From contig JAXLYI010000046.1 of NCBI GenBank assembly GCA_046351555.1, positions 19,166-83,165 on the forward strand: a DNA stretch of 64,000 nt, in the 5' to 3' direction. Shown piece after piece: positions 1 to 11,517 of the stretch (positions are counted from its first letter, which is position 1; every line of letters starts with the position of its first letter). This DNA comes from CAISKJ01 sp046351555 (lineage in GTDB: Bacteria > Myxococcota_A > Polyangia > Polyangiales > Ga0077539). The translations under genes were made by a program, and so were the position numbers. The notes under the pieces are model-generated. The model did not search any database and was not told the origin of the DNA. It saw only the letters and a program-made list of their open reading frames with translations.

Positions 1-881
1 TGCTCGGGGGTGACGCCGTCGGTGGCGGAGAGCAGGTCGACCGCGGCGGCCATCCCGAGGAGCCCGGCGCCCATGTAGAGCGGGACGTTGGTGGCGGTGA
101 TCAGCCACTCGGGCGGGATCGCCATCGCCGCGAGCGTGCGCTGGCAGACGGAGGATGCCGTGGCGTCGCGGTCGTGCCAGGCGACGAGGGCCGCGCCGAG
201 CGCGCGCGTCGCGAAGGTCTGGAAGGCGCCCGCGTTGCCGACGGGGAGCGCCGTGGGGTTGCCGCGGGAATAGGTGCGCGCGCGTTCGAGGAGCGTGACG
301 GCGGCGGGCGTGGCGTCGAAGGAGGCGCGGAGCGATTCGAAGCGCTGCCCCGGCGCGGCGACAACGCTCACCCCGGCGGGCGGCGCCGCGCGGAGCGCGC
401 GGAGGAGGGCTTCGACGTCGTCAGTGGTGCAGGCCGGCGCGGCGTCGGGCACAACGTCGGGCGCGACGTCAGGGAGCACCGCGACGTCAGGCGAAGCGAC
501 GTCAGGCGAAGCGACGTCAGGCGAAGCGACGTCGGGCGAAGCGTCGGGGGGCGAAGCGACGTCGGGTGGAGCGTCGTCGGCGGCGTCCGCGAGCGTGACG
601 TCGCGCGCATCGGCCGCGGGCGCGTCGACCGGCGCGGCGTCCGCGACGTCGGGGCTCGCCGCGTCGAGGGGGGCTGCGTCCATCGCGTCGAGGGGGGCTG
701 CGTCCATCGCGTCGAGGGCAGGCTCCGCGTCGAGCGGAGGGCTCGCGTCGGGCGCGACGTCGGGGCCCGCGGCCACGTCCGACGCGACGTCGCCGGCAGC
801 GTCGGGGCGCGCGGGCGACGGGTCGGAGCAGGCGGCGAGCACGGCGAGCGGGAGGGCGATCCACGGGGCGGCGCGCGTCAT
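1..881 (-). CDS. Lipoprotein with Asp/Ala/Pro repeat linker (C-terminus beyond window)
   Basis: Reading left from the ATG at 881, the product begins MTRAAPWIALPLAVLAAC, a lipoprotein signal with lipobox LAAC at residues 15-18. It is followed by about 140 residues dominated by D, A, P, V and S, including repeated PDVAS and PLDAMDAA units that correspond to 15-bp and 24-bp tandem DNA repeats. After the linker comes a folded-looking region (CTTDDVEALLRALRAAP onward) that runs off the left edge, so the 3' end is missing. I do not recognise the C-terminal domain. The linker type recurs in several unrelated lipoproteins in this window. It probably sits in the outer membrane with the linker as a spacer; that is inference. 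A 5-bp inverted repeat (GAGAG/CTCTC, 901-914) lies just upstream of the start. Confidence 0.75.
   Translation of the reverse strand, partial: MTRAAPWIALPLAVLAACSDPSPARPDAAGDVASDVAAGPDVAPDASPPLDAEPALDAMDAAPLDAMDAAPLDAASPDVADAAPVDAPAADARDVTLADAADDAPPDVASPPDASPDVASPDVASPDVASPDVAVLPDVAPDVVPDAAPACTTDDVEALLRALRAAPPAGVSVVAAPGQRFESLRASFDATPAAVTLLERARTYSRGNPTALPVGNAGAFQTFATRALGAALVAWHDRDATASSVCQRTLAAMAIPPEWLITATNVPLYMGAGLLGMAAAVDLLSATDGVTPE
481..570. repeat. 15-bp tandem repeat encoding PDVAS units
   Basis: The unit GCGACGTCAGGCGAA is repeated three times exactly from 481 and then about three more times with substitutions. On the minus strand each copy encodes one pentapeptide of the lipoprotein linker. 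Being a multiple of three, copy-number change would alter linker length without breaking the frame. Confidence 0.85.
661..708. repeat. 24-bp direct repeat in lipoprotein linker
   Basis: Two exact 24-bp copies beginning GCGTCGAGGGGGGCTGCG (661-684 and 685-708) are followed by a partial third copy. They encode the 8-residue unit PLDAMDAA on the minus strand, in frame. Confidence 0.85.
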
Positions 882-1038
882 GGCCACACCCTTCGTACAC
901 GAGAGCGGACTCTCCCGACACGCGCGAAGTGCTTCCTCGCCCCGCGCCTCGTGCGCGCAGCGGGTTCGCGCCGGCCATGATCCGCGCGCGAATCTGCGGC
1001 CCGGAGTCCGCGCACCGAACCTGCATCGGGCGGCGGGC

Positions 1039-2304
1039 ATGACCGTCCCCCGCTCGCGCATCGAAGACTTCCTCGCCCAACGCTCGCTCGCGCTCGTCGG
1101 CGTCAGCCGCGATGGCAAGACGGGCTTCGGCAACGCCGTCCGCAAGGAGCTCGCGGAGAAGGGCTACGCGCTCCACGTCGTCCACCCCGAGGCCGACCGC
1201 GTCGGCGACGCACCCTGCGCCCACTCGCTCGCGGAAGTGGCCGGCGAGGTCGGCGGCGTCGTGCTCGTCACGCCCCCCGCGCAGACCGCGAAGCTCGTCG
1301 ACGATGCCGCCGCGCTCGGCCTCCGGCGCGTCTGGATCCAGCAGGGCGCCGAGTCGCCCGAGGCGCTCGCGCGCTGCGAGGCCCACGGCATCGAGGCCGT
1401 CCATGGCGAGTGCATCCTGATGTTCGCCGAGCCGACGTCGTGGTTCCATCGGGCGCACCGCTGGGCGCGCGAGGTGGGGGGTGGGCTCCCCGAGGGCGAG
1501 GCCCACGACCTGACGCGCCTCGAGCGGAAGCTCCTCCACGAAGTGTCCGCGCTCGGGCTCCCGACGCCCGTCGGCGAGGGGCCGGTCGTGACGGAGGACG
1601 ACGTCGCCCCGCTCCCGCCCGCGGCGCGGCGCTACCTGCGCTTCATGGGGGCCGTCGGACGCCCCCGGGTCCGGTCGTTCCTGATGCGCTTCGAGGGGCG
1701 CTTCCTGTTCGGCGGGGAGTGGGTGCCGTGCGAGTGCGCGCAGTACAACGCGCTCGCGCCCGTCACCCGCGTCTTCCACATGCGCCTGCGCGTGAAGGGG
1801 ATCGTCCCCACCTACGTCCGCGACACCTACCACCGCGGCCGCGGCCACATGCTCGGCAAGGTGCTCGACGCCTTCGCGATGGTCGACGACGCGAGCGAGG
1901 AGGTGACCGTCGGCGAGTGCGTCACGTGGCTCAACGACGCCGTGCTGATGGCCCCCTCGATGCTGCTCACCCCCGCGGTCGCGTGGGCCGACGCGGGCGA
2001 CGGCGCCTTCGACCTTGCGCTCACGGACGAGGGCCGCACCGTGCGGGCGCGCGTCTTCGTCGACGCCGACGGCGCCGCGACCGACTTCGCCACCACCGAC
2101 CGCTACTACGCGCCGCCGGGATCGAAGTCCCCGCCCGCCCGCGCCGAGTGGCGGACGCCCGTGGCGGGCTGGCAGTCGCGCGACGGCCGGCGCTTGCCCA
2201 CGACCGCGCGCGCCGTGTGGATGCTCCCCGAGGGTCCGATGCCCTACGCGGACTTCCCCTTCGACCCCGCGGTCTTCTTCCCCAACGCGCCGCCGACGGA
2301 CTGA
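1039..2304 (+). CDS. CoA-binding domain fused to DUF6544-like domain
   Basis: The protein has 421 residues. Residues 1-130 look like a CoA_binding Rossmann domain: LALVGVSRDGKTGFGNAVR, then HVVHPEADRVGD, VVLVTPPAQTAKLVDDAA and RRVWIQQGAES, matching the order in stand-alone CoA-binding proteins such as YccU. From about residue 190 (PPAARRYLRFMGAVGRP) to the end the sequence matches the DUF6544 type, with conserved YNALAPVTRVFHMRLRVKG and YLNDAVLMAPS-like stretches. The two domains are usually separate proteins, so this is a fusion. The ATG at 1039 was chosen because the Rossmann fold starts ten residues later; the longer upstream open frame is low-complexity shadow. It is divergent from the upstream lipoprotein. 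Function unknown; a cytoplasmic ligand-sensing or modifying role is only a guess. Confidence 0.8.
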   Translation: MTVPRSRIEDFLAQRSLALVGVSRDGKTGFGNAVRKELAEKGYALHVVHPEADRVGDAPCAHSLAEVAGEVGGVVLVTPPAQTAKLVDDAAALGLRRVWIQQGAESPEALARCEAHGIEAVHGECILMFAEPTSWFHRAHRWAREVGGGLPEGEAHDLTRLERKLLHEVSALGLPTPVGEGPVVTEDDVAPLPPAARRYLRFMGAVGRPRVRSFLMRFEGRFLFGGEWVPCECAQYNALAPVTRVFHMRLRVKGIVPTYVRDTYHRGRGHMLGKVLDAFAMVDDASEEVTVGECVTWLNDAVLMAPSMLLTPAVAWADAGDGAFDLALTDEGRTVRARVFVDADGAATDFATTDRYYAPPGSKSPPARAEWRTPVAGWQSRDGRRLPTTARAVWMLPEGPMPYADFPFDPAVFFPNAPPTD

Positions 2305-2339
2305 ACGCCCGCGCGCGACGCCGTGATACACCCGCCGCC

Positions 2340-4886
<2,547 letters not shown>

Positions 4887-4934
4887 GCGTGGGCGCTTGC
4901 GCCCGCCGATCGTGCGTGCGATGACCGGGCGCGC

Positions 4935-6489
4935 ATGACGCGCTGGTTCAACGTCGCGGGGCCCTGCTTCGCCGACGAGCACTACATGATCCCCCCGGAG
5001 CGCCGCGCGGCGGAGGCCCTCGCGCTCATCGAGCAGGGGCGGTGGTTCTCGCTCGTCGCGGGGCGGCAGACCGGCAAGACCACCACGCTCATGACCCTCG
5101 CGCGGGCGCTGTCCGCGGGCGGCGAGCGGGTCGTTCCGTGGGTCGACCTCCAGGTGGCCCGCGACCTCACGTCCACCGCCGCCGCGATGCCCGTCGTGCT
5201 CGACGCCCTCGCGACCGCCGTGGCGCGCGCCGGGCACCGCGCGATCCTGCCCGACGACGAGCGCACCGCCGCGTGGCTCGCGACGCCGGAGACCGCGCTC
5301 GAGCACTACGTCAGCGCCCTCTGCGCCGCGAGCGGCCGGCCCGTGGTGCTGCTGTTCGACGAGGCCGACGTGCTAGCGGGCGCGGCGATGGTGTCGTTCC
5401 TCACGCAGTTGCGGGCGCTGTACCTCGCGCGCCGCGAGCAGGCCGCTCCGCGCGGCGTGGTGCTGGCCGGCGTCCGCGCGGTGCGCGACTACGCGGCGGG
5501 CGACGAGCCTGGGCGCCTCGGGTGGCTGGGCACCGCGTCACCGTTCAACGTGACGGTGGAGGACGTCGGCCTCGCGCCCTTCACGTCCGCCGAGGTGGTC
5601 GAGCTCCTCGCGCAGCACACCGCAGAGACCGGGCAGCGCTCGAGCCCGAGGCCGCGGCGCGCGCAGCCTGAGCCTGCGGGCACCGTGGCTCGTCAACGCA
5701 CCGCCGACCAGGCCACCTGCCGTCAAGGATGTCACCGACCGCGCCGTCGCCGTCACCGCCGGGCACATCGAGCGCGCCAAGGAGGCCCTCATCCTCGAGC
5801 GCCACCCACATCGACTCGCCCTCGCCCGCCTGCGCGAGCCCCGCCATGTCCGCCGCGTGCTCGAGCCCATGCTGGTCGGCGACCACTTCCCCGCCTCAGG
5901 CCTCGACGACGACGTCGCCTACGTCGCCAACCTCGGGCTCCTGCGCCGCGTCGAGGGGCGTTGGCAGGCGGCCAACCCCATCTACCGGGAGATCATCCCG
6001 CGCGCCCTCAACGCCACCATCCAAGCGTCGATTGACCAGCAGACGGCGTGGTACCTGCGTGCCGACGAGTCGCTCGACATGGGGAAGCTGATGGCGGGGT
6101 GGCAGTCGTTCTGGCGGGAGGACGGTCACCTCGCGGCGGAGGGCTTCGACTACAAGGAAGCCGGGCCCCACCTGATGCTGATGGCCTTCCTCCAGCGCGT
6201 GGTCAACGGCGGCGGACGCATCGACCGCGAGTACGCATTGGGCAAGGGCGCTCTCGACCTGCTGGTGACGTGGAAGGGCGAGCGCTTCGCCATCGAGCTC
6301 AAGCAGCGCCGCGACGCGCGCACGCTGGCGAGGGGCGTCGCGCAGGTCGCGGGCTACGCGAAGTCGCTCGGGCTGAAGGAGGCGTGGCTCGTGATGTTCG
6401 ACCGCAGGAAGAGCACCCCCTGGTCGAAGCGCCTCACGCAGAGCACGAAGAAGCGCGACGGGGTGACGGTGCGCGTGGTGGGGTGTTGA
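4935..6489 (+). pseudogene. AAA-ATPase/PD-(D/E)XK nuclease family gene, broken by clustered frameshifts
   Basis: The 5' part (4935 to about 5637) encodes an intact N-terminus with Walker A GRQTGKTTT and Walker B-like VVLLFDEADVL, as in AAA-like ATPases of mobile or defence-related families. The 3' part (about 5821-6489) is intact in a different frame. It ends in a PD-(D/E)XK-like nuclease fold, with GKGALDLLVTWKGERFAIELKQ supplying the D...E-x-K residues. Between them, recognisable family pieces sit in three frames: LEPEAAARAA (frame of 5639), PWLVNA (5668 frame), ADQAT (5703), VKDVTDRAVAVTAGHIERAKEAL (5722) and THIDS (5804). At least five frame changes therefore occur within about 190 bp. 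A decayed gene is the simplest reading; local sequence error cannot be excluded. No downstream partner gene is evident. Confidence 0.8.
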
Positions 6490-6529
6490 GCGACGGCCGC
6501 GCGGATCACTTGCCGCCCGGGCGCCCGCG

Positions 6530-7390
6530 GTGCTCTCCTCCGGCGCCGTGCCCCGCCTCGCCGCCGCCCTCCTCACCCTCACCTCACTCACCGGCTGCGC
6601 CGCGACGCTCTCCCGCGCGCCCGGCTCCTACGGCCGCCCCTCCTCGGGCTGGCTCGTCGGCGCGACGCGCCTCGCCGACCACGGGCGCGGGTGGCGCGTG
6701 CTCCGCGACGACGCCATGGGCGGCCAGCACTTCGGCACCGCGCGCATCGTCTCGATGGTCGAGCAGGTCGCGCGCGCCGCGTCCCCCTCGCGCGACGCCC
6801 TCCCGCTGACCGTCGGCGACATCTCCGGGCCGCGCGGCGGGCAGATCCCGCACCACGCCTCGCACCGCGTCGGCCGCGACGTCGACCTCCTCTTCTTCAC
6901 GCGTGACGCGGCCACCGACACCCCGCTGCTCACCCCGGAGTTCGTCTGCTACGACCGCGAGGGCTGCTCGGTTCGCTGGCCGGTGGCGCTCCGCTTCGAC
7001 ACCGCGCGCAACTGGGCGCTGGTCGAGGCCGTGACCCAGGCGCGCGGCGTCGGCGTGACCCGCGTCTTCGTCGCCGCCTGGATCGAGCGGCTCCTGCTCG
7101 CCCACGCGCGCCAGGCCGGGCGCCCCGCGTGGGTGGTCGAGCGCGCCGACCAGTTGATGCACCAGCCCGGCGACGCCGCGCCGCACGACGACCACTTCCA
7201 CGTGCGGGTGGCGTGCACGCCCGACGAGCGCGCGCTGGGCTGCGTCGACTGGGGCCCGATGTGGCCGTGGCTGGAGAAGGACTGGGAGAAGGGGGACAGC
7301 GCGCCGGCCGACGACGAGGCCCTCCTCGCCGCGGTGGCGCCGCTGCCCGAGGTGCCCGCTACTGGCACCCCTGCGCGCCGCAGGAGGTGA
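6530..7390 (+). CDS. MepA-like penicillin-insensitive murein endopeptidase, lipoprotein
   Basis: The product has 286 residues, with a lipoprotein-like signal ending LTSLTGC. It resembles the M74 (MepA) family of LAS-type zinc metallopeptidases, which cut D-Ala-meso-DAP cross-links in peptidoglycan. The key stretches are GGQIPHHASHRVGRDVDLLFF (metal ligands His and Asp) and HDDHFHVRVACTP (third ligand and catalytic histidine). The length is close to the ~275 residues of E. coli MepA, and it has an Ala/Pro-rich tail. The start is a GTG at 6530; a second in-frame GTG at 6548 gives MPRLAAALLTLTSLTGC and is equally plausible. Its 3' end overlaps the convergent gene at 7359 by 32 bp. It likely acts in the periplasm during wall remodelling. 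Confidence 0.88.
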   Translation: MLSSGAVPRLAAALLTLTSLTGCAATLSRAPGSYGRPSSGWLVGATRLADHGRGWRVLRDDAMGGQHFGTARIVSMVEQVARAASPSRDALPLTVGDISGPRGGQIPHHASHRVGRDVDLLFFTRDAATDTPLLTPEFVCYDREGCSVRWPVALRFDTARNWALVEAVTQARGVGVTRVFVAAWIERLLLAHARQAGRPAWVVERADQLMHQPGDAAPHDDHFHVRVACTPDERALGCVDWGPMWPWLEKDWEKGDSAPADDEALLAAVAPLPEVPATGTPARRRR

Positions 7391-8483
7391 AGCCGCGCTC
7401 GGTGCAGACGAAGCGGAAGATGCGCCCGCCCGCGCAGGTGACGAGCGTGGCGCCGTCGCACGTCCCGTTGGCCGGCGCCGTGGTGGGGTCGCACTCGGAG
7501 GCCGTGCCGCAGAACGAGTGGCCCATCACCGTCTGGCACGACGCGCCCGTCACCACGCGGCCGCAGTCGATGAGCTGCGTCCTGCCGCCGCGGCACACCC
7601 GGAGCTGCGTGCCCTCGCAGGCCGTCGCGTCGCCGGTGCAGGCCGCGCCGCCGCCGCGGCAGCCGTCCGCCGCCGCGGGGTCGCAGACGGCGCCCGACAC
7701 CGCGCAGTTGCGCACGGGGGTGTAGGAGCCGAGCACGCACCGCTCGTACACCGTGCCGCGGCAGCGCGGCGGGTCGCCGGCCGCGCAGGTGTCAGCCATC
7801 CCCGCCGGCGGGATGCACGCGGACTCGGTGGCGGACGCGGCGCAGCGGCGCTGGCGGGCGTTGCAGTCGTCGCGCACCTGAACCCCGTCGGCGCACGACA
7901 CCGCCGTGCGCGGCGGAGAGCCCTCGCACGACTGGGCGGGCATCGGGCAGCCGCCCGCGGGGCGCTGCGCGGTGTACTTCAGGCACTCGGCGAGCGCCGA
8001 GCCGCAGTTGCCGGTCGCGGTCACCATGCACTGGAGCGACGGGCACGGGCGCTCCTGCACGGAGCCGCCCTCCCAGGTGTCGGGGCGGAAGTACTCGTTG
8101 AGGGCAGCCTGCGGGCTGCGGAAGGTGCAGAGCGCCGTCCGCACGGAGAAGACCGCCATCTGCTCGGGGGAGAAGGTGCACACCGTCGGGCCCGCGGGCA
8201 GGTCGGGCGGCGCGTCGCCGGGGCGGTCGGGGGTCGCGTCGGCGGGGGCGGTGGCGTCCACGTTCGCGTCCATTCCGCCGTCCGTGGCGGAGTCGGGCTG
8301 CGCGGTCGCGTCGTCGCCCGGGAGCGCCCCGTCGGGCTGCGCGACGTCGGGGAAATCACCGGCCTCCGGGAGGTCGATGCGCGAGGCGTCGCGGCTCGGC
8401 TGCGACGGCGGGATCTTTTCCCCACAGGCGGCGAGGAGCAGCACGACGCAGGGGCCCAGGAGCGCGCGGGTCGATGAAGTCAT
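7359..8483 (-). CDS. Cys-rich lipoprotein of unknown function
   Basis: The product has 374 residues. MTSSTRALLGPCVVLLLAAC is a lipoprotein signal. It is followed by about 75 residues of Asp/Ala/Pro-rich linker and then a domain with many cysteines (CTFSPEQMAVF, CMVTATGNCGSALAECLKY, CDPAAADGCRGGGAACTGDATAC), suggesting disulfide-bonded modules outside the cytoplasm. Several segments (RCRGTVYERCVLGSYTPVRNC, TACEGTQLRVCRGGRTQLIDC) repeat a C-x6-8-C-x7-9-C pattern seen in myxobacterial surface proteins. The ATG at 8483 was preferred over an upstream in-frame ATG at 8501 because it gives a compact signal peptide. I do not recognise a catalytic domain. It ends inside the convergent MepA-like gene. 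Confidence 0.8.
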   Translation of the reverse strand: MTSSTRALLGPCVVLLLAACGEKIPPSQPSRDASRIDLPEAGDFPDVAQPDGALPGDDATAQPDSATDGGMDANVDATAPADATPDRPGDAPPDLPAGPTVCTFSPEQMAVFSVRTALCTFRSPQAALNEYFRPDTWEGGSVQERPCPSLQCMVTATGNCGSALAECLKYTAQRPAGGCPMPAQSCEGSPPRTAVSCADGVQVRDDCNARQRRCAASATESACIPPAGMADTCAAGDPPRCRGTVYERCVLGSYTPVRNCAVSGAVCDPAAADGCRGGGAACTGDATACEGTQLRVCRGGRTQLIDCGRVVTGASCQTVMGHSFCGTASECDPTTAPANGTCDGATLVTCAGGRIFRFVCTERGFTSCGAQGCQ

Positions 8484-8523
8484 GGTCTTGCTATCCCACA
8501 ACCGCGCCCCCGCGGGAACCCTC

Positions 8524-11391
8524 CTACCGACGTGTCGCCGCGCCGGGCACCGCCGGGTCGCGGTCGTCGCCGACGGGCGCGCCGGCGCTGTCGAAGAAGC
8601 CCGCCGCGAGCAGCGACGCCTCGGGCCCGAGCGTGACGCGCCCCCGCGCCGGCGCGACGCGCGGGTCGTACACCACGTACTCGGGCAGGAGGTCGGGCAG
8701 CGCGCGCGAGTGGAGCGTCGCGAGCGGCGTCGTCCCCGCCACCACCAGGAGCGTCCGCGACGGGAGCTCGGGGTCGGGCGCGCTGAACACCGCGCCGACG
8801 TCGGGCCCTTCGAAGCGCCGCCCGCCCACCGTCACCGCGCGCCCGTCGACCTGGATCGGGAGCCGCGCCGCGCGCCGCGCGAGGAGCCGGTTGTCGCGCC
8901 CCACCAGCACGAGCGTTCGCCCCTCGCCCATCGCCTCGGTGTAGCTGTCGTCGCGCACCACCGCGTAGCGCGCCCGCACGCCCCAGCGCTCGGCCCAGGC
9001 CCGCGCGACCCGCTCGTTGACCCGCGCCGACACCGGGTCGCCCGCGCCGTACACCACGATCAACGGCGCGTCGAACACCTCGCGGATGGGCCCGCCCCCG
9101 CGCGCCGCGGGGCGCTCGCCCGCCGCCCAGCGCCCGCCCTGCCGGACGAGCGTGGTCGCCACGTCGAAGGGGAGCTCGACCCGGTCGCCGTCGACGGTGA
9201 GCGTGAGCGCGCGCGCGTTGGTCGCGTAGGCCGCGCGCGGCGGGGTGAGCGTGAAGGCCGCGACGCCCGAGGTGGTCGCGGTGCCGGTGGCGTTGCGCGC
9301 GGTGTCGAGCGTCACCTCGGCCCAGCGGCCCGTCCGCTGCGTGGTGGCGCGCCCTTCGGGGCCGGCCATCGCGTCGATGGCGAGCCAGGAGGAAGAGTTC
9401 CAGCGGAGGTCGGGGGTGCGGAAGCGGATGCGGCGCGGGTGCGGGTCGCGACGGTACTGGAGGAAGTGACGAACGATGCGCCCGTCGGCGTAGGTGGTGC
9501 TCCACACGTCGTGGTCGAGGGTGGGCAGCTCGCTCAAGAGCGTGTAGCCGAGCGCGGTGTAGCGGTCGATGAGCACCGTGCTGTTGGTGATCGGCCGGTC
9601 GAGCGTGCCCTGCACCACGTAGAGCGGCGTGTCGCGCCCGTTCTCCGCGTAGTGGTCGTTGGAGCGGAGTTCCATCAGGAACGTCTCCCACGGCCGCCGC
9701 ACGCCGCGGGTGTCCTGCCGCACGAAATAGCTGTGGTACCCGCAGAGCGCGGCCATCGCGGCGAACACCCCCGGGCGGTGGAGGGGGACGCCCGCCGCGC
9801 CGATGCCGCCCATCGAGAGCCCCGTCATGTACGTCCGGTCGACGTCCGTGCGGTACGCGCGGCGGACCTCCTCGAGCACGCGCGTCACGTCGTACTCGCC
9901 CTGCTGGCGGTACATCGCGTCGCCGTAGCCCCACGGCGCGACGAGGAGCGCCTGCGTGTCGGGCAGCGGCGGGAGGTGGCGGTCGGCGCGCGTGCGGTCC
10001 TCGTCCTTGTCGTAGAAGCCCAGGAGGATCGCGAGCATCCGGTGGTTGGAGCCGCGCAGCCCGTGGAGCCCCATCACCACCGGGAAGTCCGCGTCGCCCC
10101 GGTACGACGGCGGCACGTACACCGAGTACTCCTGGAGCGCCCCGTCGAGCGGCGAGCGGTACGCGCGCCGGATCGCGCCGTGGCGGCCCGCGTACGGGTC
10201 CCTGCCCGCCTCCACCGCGGTGAGGAGCTCGTCGAGCAGCGCGGCCTCCGACGCGAGGTGCCGCGCGTCGGGGTCGCCGTCGCGCACGAGCCCCGCGAGC
10301 CGCTCGGCCGTGCGCTCCACCGACCAGATCGACCCCTCGGGGAGCGACGCGGTCGCGCGCGGCGGCGGGGGGAGCGTGAGCGGCACCTCGCCCCCGAACG
10401 CGGGGTCGAGCAGCGGGAGAACGCGCCACGCGCGGACGAGCGCGGCCCGCACCGCGGGGGCCACCGCGACGGGGAAGGTTCGTGCGCTGCCGTCGAAGCT
10501 CGCGACGACCTCGCCCTGCGCGTCGCCGGCGAAGACGTCGTGCCAGACGAAGCGCTCGGGCACCGTCACCCGCAGCGGGACGGCGGTCTCCGTCTGGGCG
10601 CGGCGGAGCGTCACCACGAGCCCGCGCTCGACCGCGTCGTCGACCACGGCCGCGCCGCCGGGGAAGGCGACCGCGAGCTCGACGCGCGTCCCCTCGGGCA
10701 CGGCGCGGCGCTCGAGGGAGAGGGCGGCGGCGCGGCGCGTGAGGGCGAGGCAGCCGGCGTCGTCGACGTCGGGGAGCTCGACGCGGACGTCGGGGTCGGC
10801 GGCGAAGCCCTCGGTGGTGACGCGGGCGAAGAGGTCGAGGTCGCCGCGCGACGCGAGCTTCACCACCAGGGGGTGGCGGCCTTCGGTGAGATCGACGCGG
10901 ACGAAATCCTGGTCGGGCTGCGACGCGCGGGTGAAGGCGCGCCGGAGCACCTCGCGCCCGTCGAGCCGGACCGACAGCGCGTCGTCGCTGCCGAGCGCGA
11001 GGTAGCGGACGCCCGCGCGCCGCACGTCGAGCACGACGCCCGCGTACACCACGCGCGCGCCGCGCCCGCCCGCCGCGGCCCCGACGTCGAGCCACTCGCG
11101 GCTGGAGGCCGCCGGGCGCCACGCGGGGGAGGCCGTGGCGGAAGCGGAGGGCGCGAGGTCGAGGTCGGGTCGGCCGAGGCGGCGCGGGGGCGCGTCGAGC
11201 ACGCGGGCGAAGGCCGCCGGCCACGAGGGGCGCGGTTCGAAGGCCCCGAGCGCGTAGGGGGGCGAGACGAGCCACGTGGCGAAGGCGCCGTCGGGGGCGG
11301 GGCGCACGAGGCAGCGGGCCTGGAGGGAAGGCGCGGCGGCGAGGACGCACAGGGCCAGCGCGGCGGCGGGGACGGGCGGTCGGCGGGGCAT
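8524..11391 (-). CDS. Large exported esterase/PHB-depolymerase-like protein
   Basis: The product has 955 residues with signal peptide MPRRPPVPAAALALCVLAAAPSLQA. Residues about 110-215 (YLALGSDDALSVRLDGREVLRRAF) look like a PA14-like or other beta-sandwich sensing domain. The middle, from about residue 430, is an alpha/beta hydrolase of the esterase D/depolymerase type: YSVYVPPSYRGDADFPVVMGLHG, nucleophile elbow TYMTGLSMGGIG with serine near 526, and an acid in GTLDRPIT. A histidine occurs in LDHDVWSTTYADGRI. A further C-terminal domain (residues 700-955) has beta-rich segments and a nucleotide-fold-like LIVVYGAGDP stretch. It probably acts on an ester or polymer outside the cytoplasm; the substrate is unknown. 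It shares a divergent 126-bp promoter region with the Cys-rich repeat gene at 11518. Confidence 0.82.
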   Translation of the reverse strand: MPRRPPVPAAALALCVLAAAPSLQARCLVRPAPDGAFATWLVSPPYALGAFEPRPSWPAAFARVLDAPPRRLGRPDLDLAPSASATASPAWRPAASSREWLDVGAAAGGRGARVVYAGVVLDVRRAGVRYLALGSDDALSVRLDGREVLRRAFTRASQPDQDFVRVDLTEGRHPLVVKLASRGDLDLFARVTTEGFAADPDVRVELPDVDDAGCLALTRRAAALSLERRAVPEGTRVELAVAFPGGAAVVDDAVERGLVVTLRRAQTETAVPLRVTVPERFVWHDVFAGDAQGEVVASFDGSARTFPVAVAPAVRAALVRAWRVLPLLDPAFGGEVPLTLPPPPRATASLPEGSIWSVERTAERLAGLVRDGDPDARHLASEAALLDELLTAVEAGRDPYAGRHGAIRRAYRSPLDGALQEYSVYVPPSYRGDADFPVVMGLHGLRGSNHRMLAILLGFYDKDEDRTRADRHLPPLPDTQALLVAPWGYGDAMYRQQGEYDVTRVLEEVRRAYRTDVDRTYMTGLSMGGIGAAGVPLHRPGVFAAMAALCGYHSYFVRQDTRGVRRPWETFLMELRSNDHYAENGRDTPLYVVQGTLDRPITNSTVLIDRYTALGYTLLSELPTLDHDVWSTTYADGRIVRHFLQYRRDPHPRRIRFRTPDLRWNSSSWLAIDAMAGPEGRATTQRTGRWAEVTLDTARNATGTATTSGVAAFTLTPPRAAYATNARALTLTVDGDRVELPFDVATTLVRQGGRWAAGERPAARGGGPIREVFDAPLIVVYGAGDPVSARVNERVARAWAERWGVRARYAVVRDDSYTEAMGEGRTLVLVGRDNRLLARRAARLPIQVDGRAVTVGGRRFEGPDVGAVFSAPDPELPSRTLLVVAGTTPLATLHSRALPDLLPEYVVYDPRVAPARGRVTLGPEASLLAAGFFDSAGAPVGDDRDPAVPGAATRR

Positions 11392-11517
11392 CGTGGGGGG
11401 CTGCGCGGCGCGACTCTACACCGCTTTACGGTGCGCGGATCCTGTCGCATGATCCGCCGCGCCTGCGGCCCCGCGCCGCGCCGTTCGCTTCAACGACGAG
11501 CCCCGAAAGTGACCTCC

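Noticed and set aside
481..708. Repeat tract as a regulatory or CRISPR element
   Set aside because: Units of 15 and 24 bp are in frame in the lipoprotein gene and encode its linker.
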